A DNA stretch of 22,125 bases from JAJTFW01 sp964534995 (GTDB taxonomy: Bacteria > Bacteroidota > Bacteroidia > AKYH767-A > OLB10), in the NCBI GenBank assembly GCA_964534995.1, contig CAZHSC010000059.1, positions 1 through 22,125 on the forward strand, written 5' to 3'. Shown here piece by piece: positions 6,745 through 15,051 of this stretch (positions are counted from its first letter, which is position 1; every line of letters starts with the position of its first letter). The notes under the pieces are model-generated. The model was not told the origin of the DNA. It did not search any database and saw only the letters and a program-made list of their open reading frames with translations. The translations under genes and the position numbers were made by a program.

Positions 6745-7623
6745 ATGTTATTAATAAGCCCAACCAAATTTACCGATTATGAACTGCTGGACTGCGGGGA
6801 CTTTGAAAAACTGGAACGTTTTGGTAAGTACATAACCATACGACCTGAGCCGCAGGCGGTATGGAGCCGTCGATTCCATGCGGGTGAATGGGAGAAAAAA
6901 GCGCATGTACGGTTTATTCCAAAAAGTAGTTCGGCGGGTACATGGAAAAAGTTAAAGGAGATGCCCGATCAGTGGCGTATTCAATATGCATTTAACCAGA
7001 AAGACAGTATTTCCTTTCGCCTGGGTTTAACATCATTTAAGCATGTGGGGATATTTCCGGAACAGGCTGCCAACTGGGAATATATTTATGACCGGATCCA
7101 TCACATCCGTAAAAAGACCGAAAATCCCAGAGTACTCAACCTGTTTGCCTATACCGGAGGCGCCTCACTCACAGCCAGAGTAGCCGGTGCCGATATCACA
7201 CACCTGGATGCCATTAAGCAGGTGGTTACCTGGGCAAAGGAAAATATGGAACTGAGCCAACTGGACGGTATCCGTTGGCTCGTAGAAGATGCGATGACCT
7301 ATGTAAAGCGCGAGGTAAAAAGAGGCAAAAAATACCATGGTATTATTCTGGATCCGCCGGCTTATGGACATGGTCCTAACGGCGAGAGTTGGAAACTGGA
7401 GGATATGATCAATGAAATGATGAAAAATGTGGCTGCGTTGCTGGAGCCGGAAAATTCTTTCTTGGTTCTCAATACCTACTCCCTCGGTTTTTCATCACTG
7501 ATTATCAAAAATATTATAGAGGAACATTTTGGTAAAAGAGCGGCTACCGCTGAATGTGGAGAGATCTATCTTCAGGCGCAAAGCGGCGTAGTATTACCAC
7601 TGGGTGTTGTTGGAAGAATGTAG
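6745..7623 (+). CDS. Class I SAM-dependent methyltransferase, RlmI-like
   Basis: A 292-residue protein of the rRNA cytosine/guanine methyltransferase group (Methyltrans_SAM family, related to the catalytic halves of RlmI and RlmK). The N-terminal ~100 residues are a substrate-binding region (LLDCGDFEKLERFGKYITIR). The Rossmann domain starts near residue 129 with the SAM motif NLFAYTGGAS (132-141), then the acidic LDAIKQVVTWAKEN segment, and the catalytic DPPAYGHGPNGE at 203-214. The first D-P-P-x-Y/F motif is typical of RNA base methyltransferases, but the exact target base is not readable. It is the first gene right of the candidate origin and has its own promoter. Confidence 0.85.
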   Translation: MLLISPTKFTDYELLDCGDFEKLERFGKYITIRPEPQAVWSRRFHAGEWEKKAHVRFIPKSSSAGTWKKLKEMPDQWRIQYAFNQKDSISFRLGLTSFKHVGIFPEQAANWEYIYDRIHHIRKKTENPRVLNLFAYTGGASLTARVAGADITHLDAIKQVVTWAKENMELSQLDGIRWLVEDAMTYVKREVKRGKKYHGIILDPPAYGHGPNGESWKLEDMINEMMKNVAALLEPENSFLVLNTYSLGFSSLIIKNIIEEHFGKRAATAECGEIYLQAQSGVVLPLGVVGRM

Positions 7624-7906
7624 TTTTTAATAAATTTCAACGATGCATTTTTCACACACACATAACAGCGGATGAAATAATATCACTGTTTTAATGCAGC
7701 GGTATTTTTATCCGGGTAATCATATCATCAGCATAGCACCCCGAAGGAAGTAATGCCCTCTTTTTTATTTTTCAGATAAAGTAAAACCGGCGGTTATTTA
7801 TACTTTTCGAAGGCAGGACGCACGGCAGCAGCTGTATCTTTTCCGTGTAAAAACCGTACAATTTCATTCTTACCCTATCGTTATATAAAATACGAACGTT
7901 TCCCCT

Positions 7907-7914
7907 TACCTTTG
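7907..7914 (+). promoter_or_regulatory. -7 box of the DUF4175 gene
   Basis: TACCTTTG is an exact Bacteroidota -7 consensus. It ends 4 bases before the ATG at 7919, again pointing to a leaderless or nearly leaderless transcript, and it supports that start codon. Confidence 0.6.
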
Positions 7915-7918
7915 CCAT

Positions 7919-10900
7919 ATGTCCACTGCCGAGAACAATTACCGTGAGTTGCTGGAGAAGCTGGACGCTTTCATCCGGAAGTACTATGCCAACCAGCTGA
8001 TACGTGGCGCCATCTATGCCATAGCACTACTGCTGGGATTTTTTCTGACCCTGACCCTGCTGGAGTCTTTCGCCTGGTTTGGCACGGTGGTACGTTCGCT
8101 GCTCTTTTACACGTATGTGGCATTAACGGCGCTGGTATTATGGAAGCTGGTGATCACCCCGCTTTTTAAGTTGTACAAACTTGGTAAAACGCTTGATCAT
8201 GCTTCTGCCGCCCGCATCATTGGCGAACATTTTTCAGACATCAAGGACAAACTGCTTAACACGCTGCAGCTGCACGAACAGGCTACTCAGGAACCGGAGC
8301 ACATGGCCCTGATCCACGCTTCCATCAACCAGAAAAGTGCCGAGTTACGCCCTATTCCATTCGGATCGGCTATCGATCTGCGTAAAAACCGGAAATACCT
8401 GCCCTATGCCGCATTTCCTCTCCTGGCGCTCCTGGTCATACTATTTGCGGCGCCCAGCCTCATTACCGACCCGGCTACGCGCTTACTGCAGCATGGAAAG
8501 GCTTTTTCAAAACCGGCTCCATTTGAATTCAGGATTACCAATCCAAGGCTTCAGGTGGTGCAATTTGACGATTTCAGTCTGGAAGTAAAGATGCTGGGTA
8601 AAGAAATACCCGCAGAAGTGTACGTAGAAACAGGAAATAACACCTTTCGCCTGGAAAAGAAAAAACTCGCGGAATTTGCCTATACCTTCCGGAATGTTCA
8701 GTCGGGCACATCCTTCCGGTTGCTGGCCGACGGCTTTTACTCGAAAGAATACTTCCTGAACACGGTACCGAATCCGGTGATGACCGACTTTTCCGTGGAA
8801 CTGGATTATCCCGCCTATCTGGGCAGGAAAAAAGAAATCATCAAAAACACCGGCGACCTACTCATTCCCACTGGCACACGTGCCACGTGGAACATTACTA
8901 CACAAAATACCACCGAAATTCGTATAGGCTTTACCGATAGTACTTATGTTTTGAAGAACATGGAAAGCAGCGACTTTACTTTAAAGCGGCGGCTGAACAG
9001 CAGCGGCACCTACGCCATCAGTACCGGTAACCGTTATCTGCAGTCGCGCGATTCGGTAGCATATACCATTCAGGTGATACCGGATCAGTACCCACTTATT
9101 GAGGCCGAAGAACAAAGGGATTCCGCCTCCTACCAGCGAATCTATTTCAGGGGGACGGTACAGGACGATTACGGTCTCAGTAAACTACAGTTCCGCTATC
9201 GCTTTTTAAAACGTGAAGGGCAGAGTGTACAGGAAGACCTTGTAGCCAACCCTGTTCCTTTTAACAAGGGCCTCAGTCAGGATCAGTTTTTTCATTTCTG
9301 GGATCTTTCCACCATACAGCTGAAGGCGGGCGATGAAATCGAGTATTATTTTGAAGTATGGGACAATGACGGGGTGCAGGGTTCTAAAAGCGCCCGTTCG
9401 GTAAGCAATGTCTTTAAAGCGCCTTCTCTTCAGGAGCTTGCCCGTGAAAATGAAGCGCAGAATAAAGCCCTGAAAGACGACATGAGCGAGAGCATTAAAA
9501 AAGCGAAAGAACTGCAAAAAACACTCAACGATCTCCACAGAGACCTGCTCAATAAAAAAAACCTGGACTACGAAGACCGGAAGAAAGTGAGCGATATTTT
9601 GAAACAGCAAAAGGAGCTGGAGCAGAAAGTAGAGGAAATACAGAAACAGCAATCCCTGAACAAACAACAACAAAATGAGCTGAGAGCACCGGATCCGGAA
9701 CTTGCGGAAAAACAAAAGCAGTTGGAAGAACTTTTCGAAAAGCTGATGACACCCGAGATGAAGAAGATGATGGAAGAGCTGGAAAATATGATGGCGCAGA
9801 TCGACAAGCAAAAGCTACAGCAGATGATGGATCAGATGAAGCTGGACACGAAAGATCTTGAAAAGCAACTGGACCGTACTCTTGAATTGTTCAAGCAAAT
9901 GGAATTGGAGCAAAAAATGAAGGAAACGGCCGAAAACCTGGAGAAGCTGGCGGAGGACCAGGAAAAGCTGGCAGAGAAAAACGAAGAAAAAGGTAGCAAC
10001 GCTGAAAAACTTAAAGAGGAGCAAAAAGAACTCAATAAGGAGTTTGATGATATTAAAAAGAGCCTGGACGATATTGAGAAGAAAAACGAAGAACTCGAAT
10101 ATTCGGAAGAGATGAAGGATTTCGACAAGGAACAGGATTCGATAGAAGAAGACATGAAAGGCAGTGAACAGGAACTGGCCCAGGGACAGAAAAAGTCCGC
10201 GAAGAAAAAGCAGAAGCAGGCGGCACTGAAAATGAAAGAACTCAGTGAGAAAATTAAAAAAGAGCAAAAGGAAAAAGAACAGGAGCAGAACGAAGAGGAT
10301 ATGCAGGCGATGCGCGCCCTGCTCGAAAACCTGTTGCGCTTCAGTTTCGACCAGGAAAAGTTGATGGAAGACCTGAAGAGTGTTGACATCAACAACCCCC
10401 GCTACCTGAAGCTGGCGCAGGAACAGCGTAAGCTTAAAGACGATGCCAGGGTGTTGGAAGACTCCCTGCTGGCATTAAGCAAGAGAGTAATACAGATTGC
10501 AGCCAACGTAAACGAGCAAATCACGGATATCAATGATAATACTGAAAAGGCCCTGTTGAACCTTCAGGACAGGCTGGTTCCCCAGGCCAGGGCCAATCAG
10601 CAGTTCATCATGACCGCGGTGAACAACCTGGCCCTGATGCTCAGCGAGTCGCTGGACCAGATGCAACAACAGATGCAGCAGGATATGCCCAGCAACTCCA
10701 CTTGTAAGAAGCCGGGACAGGGAAAGCCCAAGCCGGGTCCCAATGCTGGCGACATCAAGAAAATGCAGGAGAAGCTGGGACAGCAGCTTAAGGAAATGAA
10801 AGAGAAGATGCAAAGAGGCCAAAAACCCGGGGCCAAACCGGGTGAAGGGATGAGCGAGGAGCTGGCCCGCATGGCCGCCCAGCAGGAAGCGCTGCGGAAT

Positions 10901-11272
10901 GCCCTTAACCAGCTCAACCAGCAGGAAAACAAAGACGCTACCGGTAAGCTCGGTGATCTGAATAAAATTGCCGAACAGATGGAGCAGAATGAAAAGGACA
11001 TCGTAAACAAGCGGATTACGGAACTTACCCTCAAGCGCCAGCAGGAAATCCTTACCCGCCTCCTCGAATCGGAAAAGGCGGAAAGAGAAAGGGAACAGGA
11101 AGAACGCAGGGAGTCCAATGAAGCCCGGGACATCTACCGCAGTCCGACCCAATTCGAAGCGTTTAAAAAGGCGCGTACCCGTGAAACAGAACTGCTGAAA
11201 ACCATACCCCCCGGCCTCAGCACATTTTATAAAAACCTGGTGAACTCCTACTTCCAGAACCTGCAAGAGTGA
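7919..11272 (+). CDS. DUF4175-family membrane and coiled-coil protein
   Basis: A 1117-residue protein recognised as the Bacteroidota DUF4175 type. Two N-terminal membrane helices (about residues 30-48 and 59-79) and a third near 161-181 (AAFPLLALLVILFAAPSLI) anchor it. Residues ~185-490 look beta-rich and Ig-like, presumably outside the cytoplasm. From ~495 to ~870 the protein is almost entirely charged coiled coil (runs of E, K, Q, M and L), followed by a segment rich in Pro, Gly, Lys and Gln and a second helical region to the end. The function is not established for the family; its shape suggests an envelope scaffold or tether. The gene precedes the RsbW-like gene and ybeY in the same direction. 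The purine-rich coiled-coil stretch creates long spurious frames on the other strand. Confidence 0.8.
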   Translation: MSTAENNYRELLEKLDAFIRKYYANQLIRGAIYAIALLLGFFLTLTLLESFAWFGTVVRSLLFYTYVALTALVLWKLVITPLFKLYKLGKTLDHASAARIIGEHFSDIKDKLLNTLQLHEQATQEPEHMALIHASINQKSAELRPIPFGSAIDLRKNRKYLPYAAFPLLALLVILFAAPSLITDPATRLLQHGKAFSKPAPFEFRITNPRLQVVQFDDFSLEVKMLGKEIPAEVYVETGNNTFRLEKKKLAEFAYTFRNVQSGTSFRLLADGFYSKEYFLNTVPNPVMTDFSVELDYPAYLGRKKEIIKNTGDLLIPTGTRATWNITTQNTTEIRIGFTDSTYVLKNMESSDFTLKRRLNSSGTYAISTGNRYLQSRDSVAYTIQVIPDQYPLIEAEEQRDSASYQRIYFRGTVQDDYGLSKLQFRYRFLKREGQSVQEDLVANPVPFNKGLSQDQFFHFWDLSTIQLKAGDEIEYYFEVWDNDGVQGSKSARSVSNVFKAPSLQELARENEAQNKALKDDMSESIKKAKELQKTLNDLHRDLLNKKNLDYEDRKKVSDILKQQKELEQKVEEIQKQQSLNKQQQNELRAPDPELAEKQKQLEELFEKLMTPEMKKMMEELENMMAQIDKQKLQQMMDQMKLDTKDLEKQLDRTLELFKQMELEQKMKETAENLEKLAEDQEKLAEKNEEKGSNAEKLKEEQKELNKEFDDIKKSLDDIEKKNEELEYSEEMKDFDKEQDSIEEDMKGSEQELAQGQKKSAKKKQKQAALKMKELSEKIKKEQKEKEQEQNEEDMQAMRALLENLLRFSFDQEKLMEDLKSVDINNPRYLKLAQEQRKLKDDARVLEDSLLALSKRVIQIAANVNEQITDINDNTEKALLNLQDRLVPQARANQQFIMTAVNNLALMLSESLDQMQQQMQQDMPSNSTCKKPGQGKPKPGPNAGDIKKMQEKLGQQLKEMKEKMQRGQKPGAKPGEGMSEELARMAAQQEALRNALNQLNQQENKDATGKLGDLNKIAEQMEQNEKDIVNKRITELTLKRQQEILTRLLESEKAEREREQEERRESNEARDIYRSPTQFEAFKKARTRETELLKTIPPGLSTFYKNLVNSYFQNLQE
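8879..8894. other. parS-like site inside the DUF4175 gene
   Basis: CGTGCCACGTGGAACA matches 14 of 16 bases of the symmetrical parS form TGTTCCACGTGGAACA; the right arm is exact and the left arm has two mismatches. It lies within coding sequence (Arg-Ala-Thr-Trp-Asn). It is the weakest of four such sites in the window and may be chance. Confidence 0.3.
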
Positions 11273-11340
11273 TGCGTTTAGCCGGTGCCGGATCCACAAC
11301 ATTCCCTTAACAGCGGCTCGTTAGTAAATTTCTTTTGCAT

Positions 11341-11348
11341 TACCTTAG
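11341..11348 (+). promoter_or_regulatory. -7 box candidate for the RsbW-like gene
   Basis: TACCTTAG is one mismatch from TAnnTTTG. It would give a leader of about 90 nt before the ATG at 11442, containing the hairpins at 11389-11420. Confidence 0.4.
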
Positions 11349-11388
11349 CAGGGTTGGGAACTTCGTAGTTTCGTATCCTCAAGGAGCC

Positions 11389-11420
11389 CCTTGCCGAAAG
11401 CAAGGTTCATAAAAAGAACC
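11389..11420 (+). promoter_or_regulatory. Two overlapping leader hairpins
   Basis: CCTTGC-CGAAA-GCAAGG (11389-11405) and GGTTC-ATAAAAA-GAACC (11404-11420) share two G residues, so the full stems cannot both form. They lie in the inferred leader 22-53 nt before the RsbW-like start codon. A regulatory role is speculation. Confidence 0.3.
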
Positions 11421-11441
11421 AGTCCAGAAGTTTCTGACACC

Positions 11442-11879
11442 ATGATTCCAATGAACACAGAAAAGCAAACCTCAACTATGCAAATTGCTTCACAGCCGGA
11501 GAGCATCAACCTGGTAGAGAAACTCATTGACGAGATTAAAAACGAATACAATATACACGAGGAGTGCTACGGAAACATGCTGGTGGCCGTCACCGAAGCG
11601 GTTAACAATGCCATACAGCATGGCAATAAGTATGATGCCGATAAAAAAGTGAGCATCTCCCATGAAGTTGAACCCGATCAGATTTCCTTTACCATTTCCG
11701 ACGAAGGAAGCGGGTTTGATTACCTTAACCTCCCCGATCCTACCGATCCGGAACACCTTGAAAAGCCTACCGGCAGGGGAGTGTTCCTTATGAAACACCT
11801 GGCCGACCAAATCATCTTTTCGGACAATGGAAGGGTGGTGGAGCTTTATTTTAAAACGGGCGGGCATATCGCGGAATAA
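11442..11879 (+). CDS. RsbW-like ATP-binding protein (GHKL fold)
   Basis: A 146-residue single-domain GHKL ATPase resembling anti-sigma factor/serine kinases of the RsbW/SpoIIAB type. Visible motifs are the N box EAVNNAIQHGN, the G1 box DEGSGFD and the G2 box GRGVFLMKHLADQI. There is no sensor or dimerisation domain, so it is not a two-component histidine kinase. RsbW relatives phosphorylate an anti-anti-sigma partner; no such partner or sigma factor is present here, and the target is unknown. ATGs at 11442 and 11451 are both plausible, the conserved part starting at MQIASQPESINLVEKLID. The gene sits between DUF4175 and ybeY in a co-directional run. Confidence 0.85.
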   Translation: MIPMNTEKQTSTMQIASQPESINLVEKLIDEIKNEYNIHEECYGNMLVAVTEAVNNAIQHGNKYDADKKVSISHEVEPDQISFTISDEGSGFDYLNLPDPTDPEHLEKPTGRGVFLMKHLADQIIFSDNGRVVELYFKTGGHIAE

Positions 11880-12030
11880 TAAAAAGGGTCTTCCTTCCGG
11901 AAGTCTCCCGCATACCGGATCTTCATCGTCCTTGATAAGCGGATCCACCATACAGGGCATTGCGGCGTGCAGCATGCCGGACCGGGAACGGTGAATGGCG
12001 ATAAGGAATGGCTACTCATCCAATGTATTT

Positions 12031-12450
12031 ATGATTTCTTTTTTTACCACAGGGATACGCTACAGTATTACCTCTAAAGGGCACTTACGGCAATGGCTAT
12101 CCGCAGCAGCCAGCGCAGAGGGACACCGTATTCAAGAGTTAAATATCATTCTCTGCAGCGATGAATACCTGTACCGTTTAAATGTGGGCTATTTAAAGCA
12201 CAGGACCCTCACCGACATTATTACTTTTGATAATTCAGAGCAGGAGGGTATCATTTCCGGCGAGCTCTACATCAGCCTTGACCGCATCCGGGATAATGCT
12301 AAGTTATTGAAAATTAGAGTTAAAGACGAACTTCACCGCGTCATGGTCCATGGTCTGTTACACCTCTGCGGCTATTCGGATAAAACAAAGAGCGCCAAAA
12401 AGACCATGACGGGAAGGGAAGACCATTATTTATCCATGAGAATATTTTAA
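12031..12450 (+). CDS. ybeY: Endoribonuclease YbeY, 16S rRNA maturation
   Basis: A 139-residue YbeY-family metalloprotein acting in 16S rRNA 3' maturation and ribosome quality control. The signature is HGLLHLCGYSD, where the first two His fit the metal-binding H-x-x-x-H; the third E. coli ligand (His in GYDH) is Asp here, a form I believe is usual in Bacteroidota. LNIILCSDEYLYRLNVGYLK and TLTDIITFD are further family blocks. I chose the ATG at 12031 (MISFFTTGI); an in-frame ATG at 11995 would add 12 residues without similarity. It lies 305 bp upstream of mnmG, which has its own promoter. Confidence 0.9.
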   Translation: MISFFTTGIRYSITSKGHLRQWLSAAASAEGHRIQELNIILCSDEYLYRLNVGYLKHRTLTDIITFDNSEQEGIISGELYISLDRIRDNAKLLKIRVKDELHRVMVHGLLHLCGYSDKTKSAKKTMTGREDHYLSMRIF

Positions 12451-12668
12451 AGTATTAGTATTCAAATATATATATTAATTTTACAAGTCCTGTCCCTCTC
12501 TTCAGCCATTATAAGTACACATTTTTTGATGGCCGCATTGCCCTGATGTTTTTACCGGGAGGTTTACTACGACATTTCGGATTATTAGATATGAACAGTA
12601 TGCTTCGAATTTTTTTATTTGATTGACACGCCTCTGTTTAAAACTCTGTTTATTTTTTGTTCATTTAC

Positions 12669-12699
12669 TTGCGCAAATTATTGATTAACAATATATTTG
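12669..12699 (+). promoter_or_regulatory. Promoter of mnmG
   Basis: TTG at 12669-12671, a 20-bp spacer, and TATATTTG at 12692-12699 match the Bacteroidota -33/-7 arrangement. Transcription from here would put the parS site at 12740-12755 in the untranslated leader. The remainder of the 305-bp gap between ybeY and mnmG is AT-rich with no gene visible. Confidence 0.6.
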
Positions 12700-12739
12700 T
12701 TTTAGTTGTTAATTCTGTTAATAAACCTTAATATAATAA

Positions 12740-12755
12740 CGTTTCACGTGGAACC
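12740..12755. other. parS centromere site 1, abutting the mnmG start
   Basis: CGTTTCACGTGGAACC contains the 14-bp core GTTTCACGTGGAAC, which agrees fully with the bacterial chromosomal parS consensus TGTTTCACGTGGAACA (outer base differs at each end). ParB binds such sites and nucleates origin segregation. The next base is the A of the mnmG ATG, so ParB bound here could also affect mnmG expression. An identical core follows the gene at 14647. Confidence 0.8.
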
Positions 12756-14627
12756 ATGAATTATCCGGAATATGATGTAATTGTAGTGGGTGCTGGCCAT
12801 GCAGGATGTGAGGCAGCAGCAGCAGCAGCCAATATGGGCTCAAAGGTTCTATTGATGACCATGAACATGCAAACCATTGCGCAAATGAGTTGCAATCCTG
12901 CCATGGGTGGTATAGCCAAGGGCCAAATTGTGAGGGAAATTGATGCTTTGGGAGGTTATTCAGGCATTGTAAGTGACAGAAGTGCTATACAGTTTCGGAT
13001 GCTGAACCGCTCCAAGGGGCCGGCTATGTGGAGTCCCCGCACCCAAAATGACCGTATGTTATTTGCTGCCGAATGGAGAAAGATGCTGGAACAAACTCCC
13101 AATGTGGACTTCTGGCAGGATATGGCCAATGGCATCATAGTGGAGGATGGGTGCGTAAAGGGGGTAAAAACCTCCATGGGCCTGGTGTTTAAAGCCAAGG
13201 CCGTAGTGCTGACCAACGGCACCTTTTTAAACGGAATCATTCATATTGGAGAAAAGCAATTTGGTGGCGGACGAACTGGTGAAAAGGCGGCTACCGGTAT
13301 TACGGAGCAATTGATAACACTGGGTTTTGAAAGCGGGCGTATGAAAACCGGCACCCCTCCACGTCTGGATGGTCGTTCCCTGGATTATTCGAAAATGGAG
13401 GTGCAGGAGGGTGATGAAGAGCCCGGGAAGTTCAGCTTTGCGGACAGCCCGGTTTTGAAACAGCAGCGACCTTGCCACATTACGTACACCAATGAAAAAG
13501 TGCATGAAATACTGCGTGGCGGCTTTGAGAAGTCGCCCATGTTTGCCGGCAGGATTCAGGGATTGGGACCCCGTTATTGTCCAAGTATTGAAGATAAGAT
13601 AAGCCGTTTTGCCGACCGCGACCGTCACCAGCTCTTTGTGGAGCCGGAAGGCTGGGATACCGTCGAAATTTATGTAAATGGTTTTTCTTCCTCCCTGCCT
13701 GAGGATGTACAGTACCAGGCGCTACGGCTAATTCCGGGATTCGAAAATTGTAAGATGTTCCGGCCCGGTTATGCCATCGAATATGATTACTTCCCCCCCA
13801 CTCAACTTCAGCTCAGCCTTGAAACAAAGTTAATCCAGGGACTGTATTTCGCCGGCCAAATCAATGGTACCACCGGCTATGAGGAGGCAGCCTGTCAGGG
13901 CCTTATGGCCGGCATTAATGCCCATCGTAAAATAAATGGATTGCCGGAAGTGATATTAAGCAGGTCGGAAGCCTATATCGGAGTCTTGATCGATGATTTG
14001 ATTACTAAAGGTACTGATGAGCCTTATCGAATGTTTACAAGCCGTGCTGAATTCAGAACCTTGCTCCGGCAGGATAATGCAGACATAAGATTGACACCAT
14101 TAGGACATGAAATTGGATTAGCCAGCGAAGATAGATATCGGACTGTTAAAAGTAAAACAATTGATTATCAGTTGATTATAAAAAAGCTTAAAGAGAATTC
14201 AATAAGCCCCGAAGTTGTAAATGATTGGCTGGTGCGTGCAGGTACAGATCCAATCCGGCAAAAACAACGTATCATATCTATTCTTACCCGACCGCAGATT
14301 TCATTATCGGAGATGATCAAAGAATTAGACGATGTTCGTTCGCTCGTGGCCTCCGTAAGCCTGGACCCTCTTATTATTGAACAGGCAGAGATTCATGTCA
14401 AATACGAAGGATATATTGAAAGGGAATATGAATTGGTTGAAAAGATGAGCCGCCTTGAAAATGTGTTGATATATGACAAGCTCAATTATGAAGAGGTTCC
14501 AAGTTTGAGCGCCGAAGGGAGACAGAAATTATCCCGTATTCGTCCAAAAACCCTCGGACAAGCCAGCCGTATATCGGGTGTGAGTCCTGCGGATATATCC
14601 ATCCTTATGGTGTATCTGGGTCGTTAA
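12756..14627 (+). CDS. mnmG: tRNA uridine-5-carboxymethylaminomethyl modification enzyme MnmG
   Basis: The FAD-dependent partner of MnmE, installing the 5-carboxymethylaminomethyl group on wobble uridine 34 of certain tRNAs; also known as GidA. The 623-residue length is standard. Motifs are the dinucleotide-binding GAGHAGCEAA at residues 12-21, CNPAMGGIAKG, the signature GPRYCPSIEDK, and NGTTGYEEAACQGL. The C-terminal helical region ends normally (SGVSPADISILMVYLGR). The gene has its own promoter and is bracketed by two parS sites. In many bacteria gidA lies close to oriC, which fits the reading of this region. No mnmE or rsmG is seen next to it. Confidence 0.98.
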   Translation: MNYPEYDVIVVGAGHAGCEAAAAAANMGSKVLLMTMNMQTIAQMSCNPAMGGIAKGQIVREIDALGGYSGIVSDRSAIQFRMLNRSKGPAMWSPRTQNDRMLFAAEWRKMLEQTPNVDFWQDMANGIIVEDGCVKGVKTSMGLVFKAKAVVLTNGTFLNGIIHIGEKQFGGGRTGEKAATGITEQLITLGFESGRMKTGTPPRLDGRSLDYSKMEVQEGDEEPGKFSFADSPVLKQQRPCHITYTNEKVHEILRGGFEKSPMFAGRIQGLGPRYCPSIEDKISRFADRDRHQLFVEPEGWDTVEIYVNGFSSSLPEDVQYQALRLIPGFENCKMFRPGYAIEYDYFPPTQLQLSLETKLIQGLYFAGQINGTTGYEEAACQGLMAGINAHRKINGLPEVILSRSEAYIGVLIDDLITKGTDEPYRMFTSRAEFRTLLRQDNADIRLTPLGHEIGLASEDRYRTVKSKTIDYQLIIKKLKENSISPEVVNDWLVRAGTDPIRQKQRIISILTRPQISLSEMIKELDDVRSLVASVSLDPLIIEQAEIHVKYEGYIEREYELVEKMSRLENVLIYDKLNYEEVPSLSAEGRQKLSRIRPKTLGQASRISGVSPADISILMVYLGR

Positions 14628-14645
14628 GTTCCTTGAGGACCCCAA

Positions 14646-14661
14646 TGTTTCACGTGGAACC
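14646..14661. other. parS centromere site 2, downstream of mnmG
   Basis: TGTTTCACGTGGAACC matches 15 of 16 bases of the parS consensus TGTTTCACGTGGAACA. It lies 18 bp after the mnmG stop. If read as codons it gives MFHVEP, a frequent false protein start caused by parS. Confidence 0.85.
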
Positions 14662-14671
14662 GACAAATATG

Positions 14672-14873
14672 ACCGTTAGTAAAATGTCGGATGAAGATAA
14701 AAGTTGCAATAAACAGGTATTACCAGGAAAAACTAAACCGCTTAGACGCGGCTTTGGTAGGATAGGATCACTGTTGAAGAGATTGGCCACATGCTATTCC
14801 TACTTATGGCTATTTATATGTGAAATGCTGGTAATTATTGAAGAAAAAGCATTAAAATCAAACCGTTAGTAAA
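14672..14873. repeat. 12-bp direct repeats ACCGTTAGTAAA
   Basis: ACCGTTAGTAAA occurs at 14672-14683 and again at 14862-14873; its last 10 bases also occur at 11319-11328. The two copies bracket the ~180-bp stretch after the second parS, which holds no recognisable gene. Significance unknown. Confidence 0.4.
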
Positions 14874-15051
14874 GTGTTGTCGAATGTACATATGCACATC
14901 TTCCTCCCCGGAAAAGAGTGATGGAGGCCCGGAGTAATAAGAAAAATGACCTGTGTGGGGTATAAAAAGGCAGGCTTTCAGTACTTAATATCAGAGTAAA
15001 AAACTAGATTTACACTGCGGGAATATATAACGATAACGCATATACGAAATT

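Noticed and set aside
9815..10395. Long minus-strand frames rich in Phe, Leu and Ser opposite the DUF4175 coiled coil
   Set aside because: They are complements of Glu/Lys/Gln-rich coding DNA, which yields stop-poor frames of Phe, Leu and Ser. No start or family support.
14633..14869. 78-codon plus-strand frame just after mnmG, containing MFHVEP
   Set aside because: The start is a TTG, the MFHVEP stretch is simply parS read as codons, and the remainder resembles no family. It is more likely non-coding DNA around the parS site.
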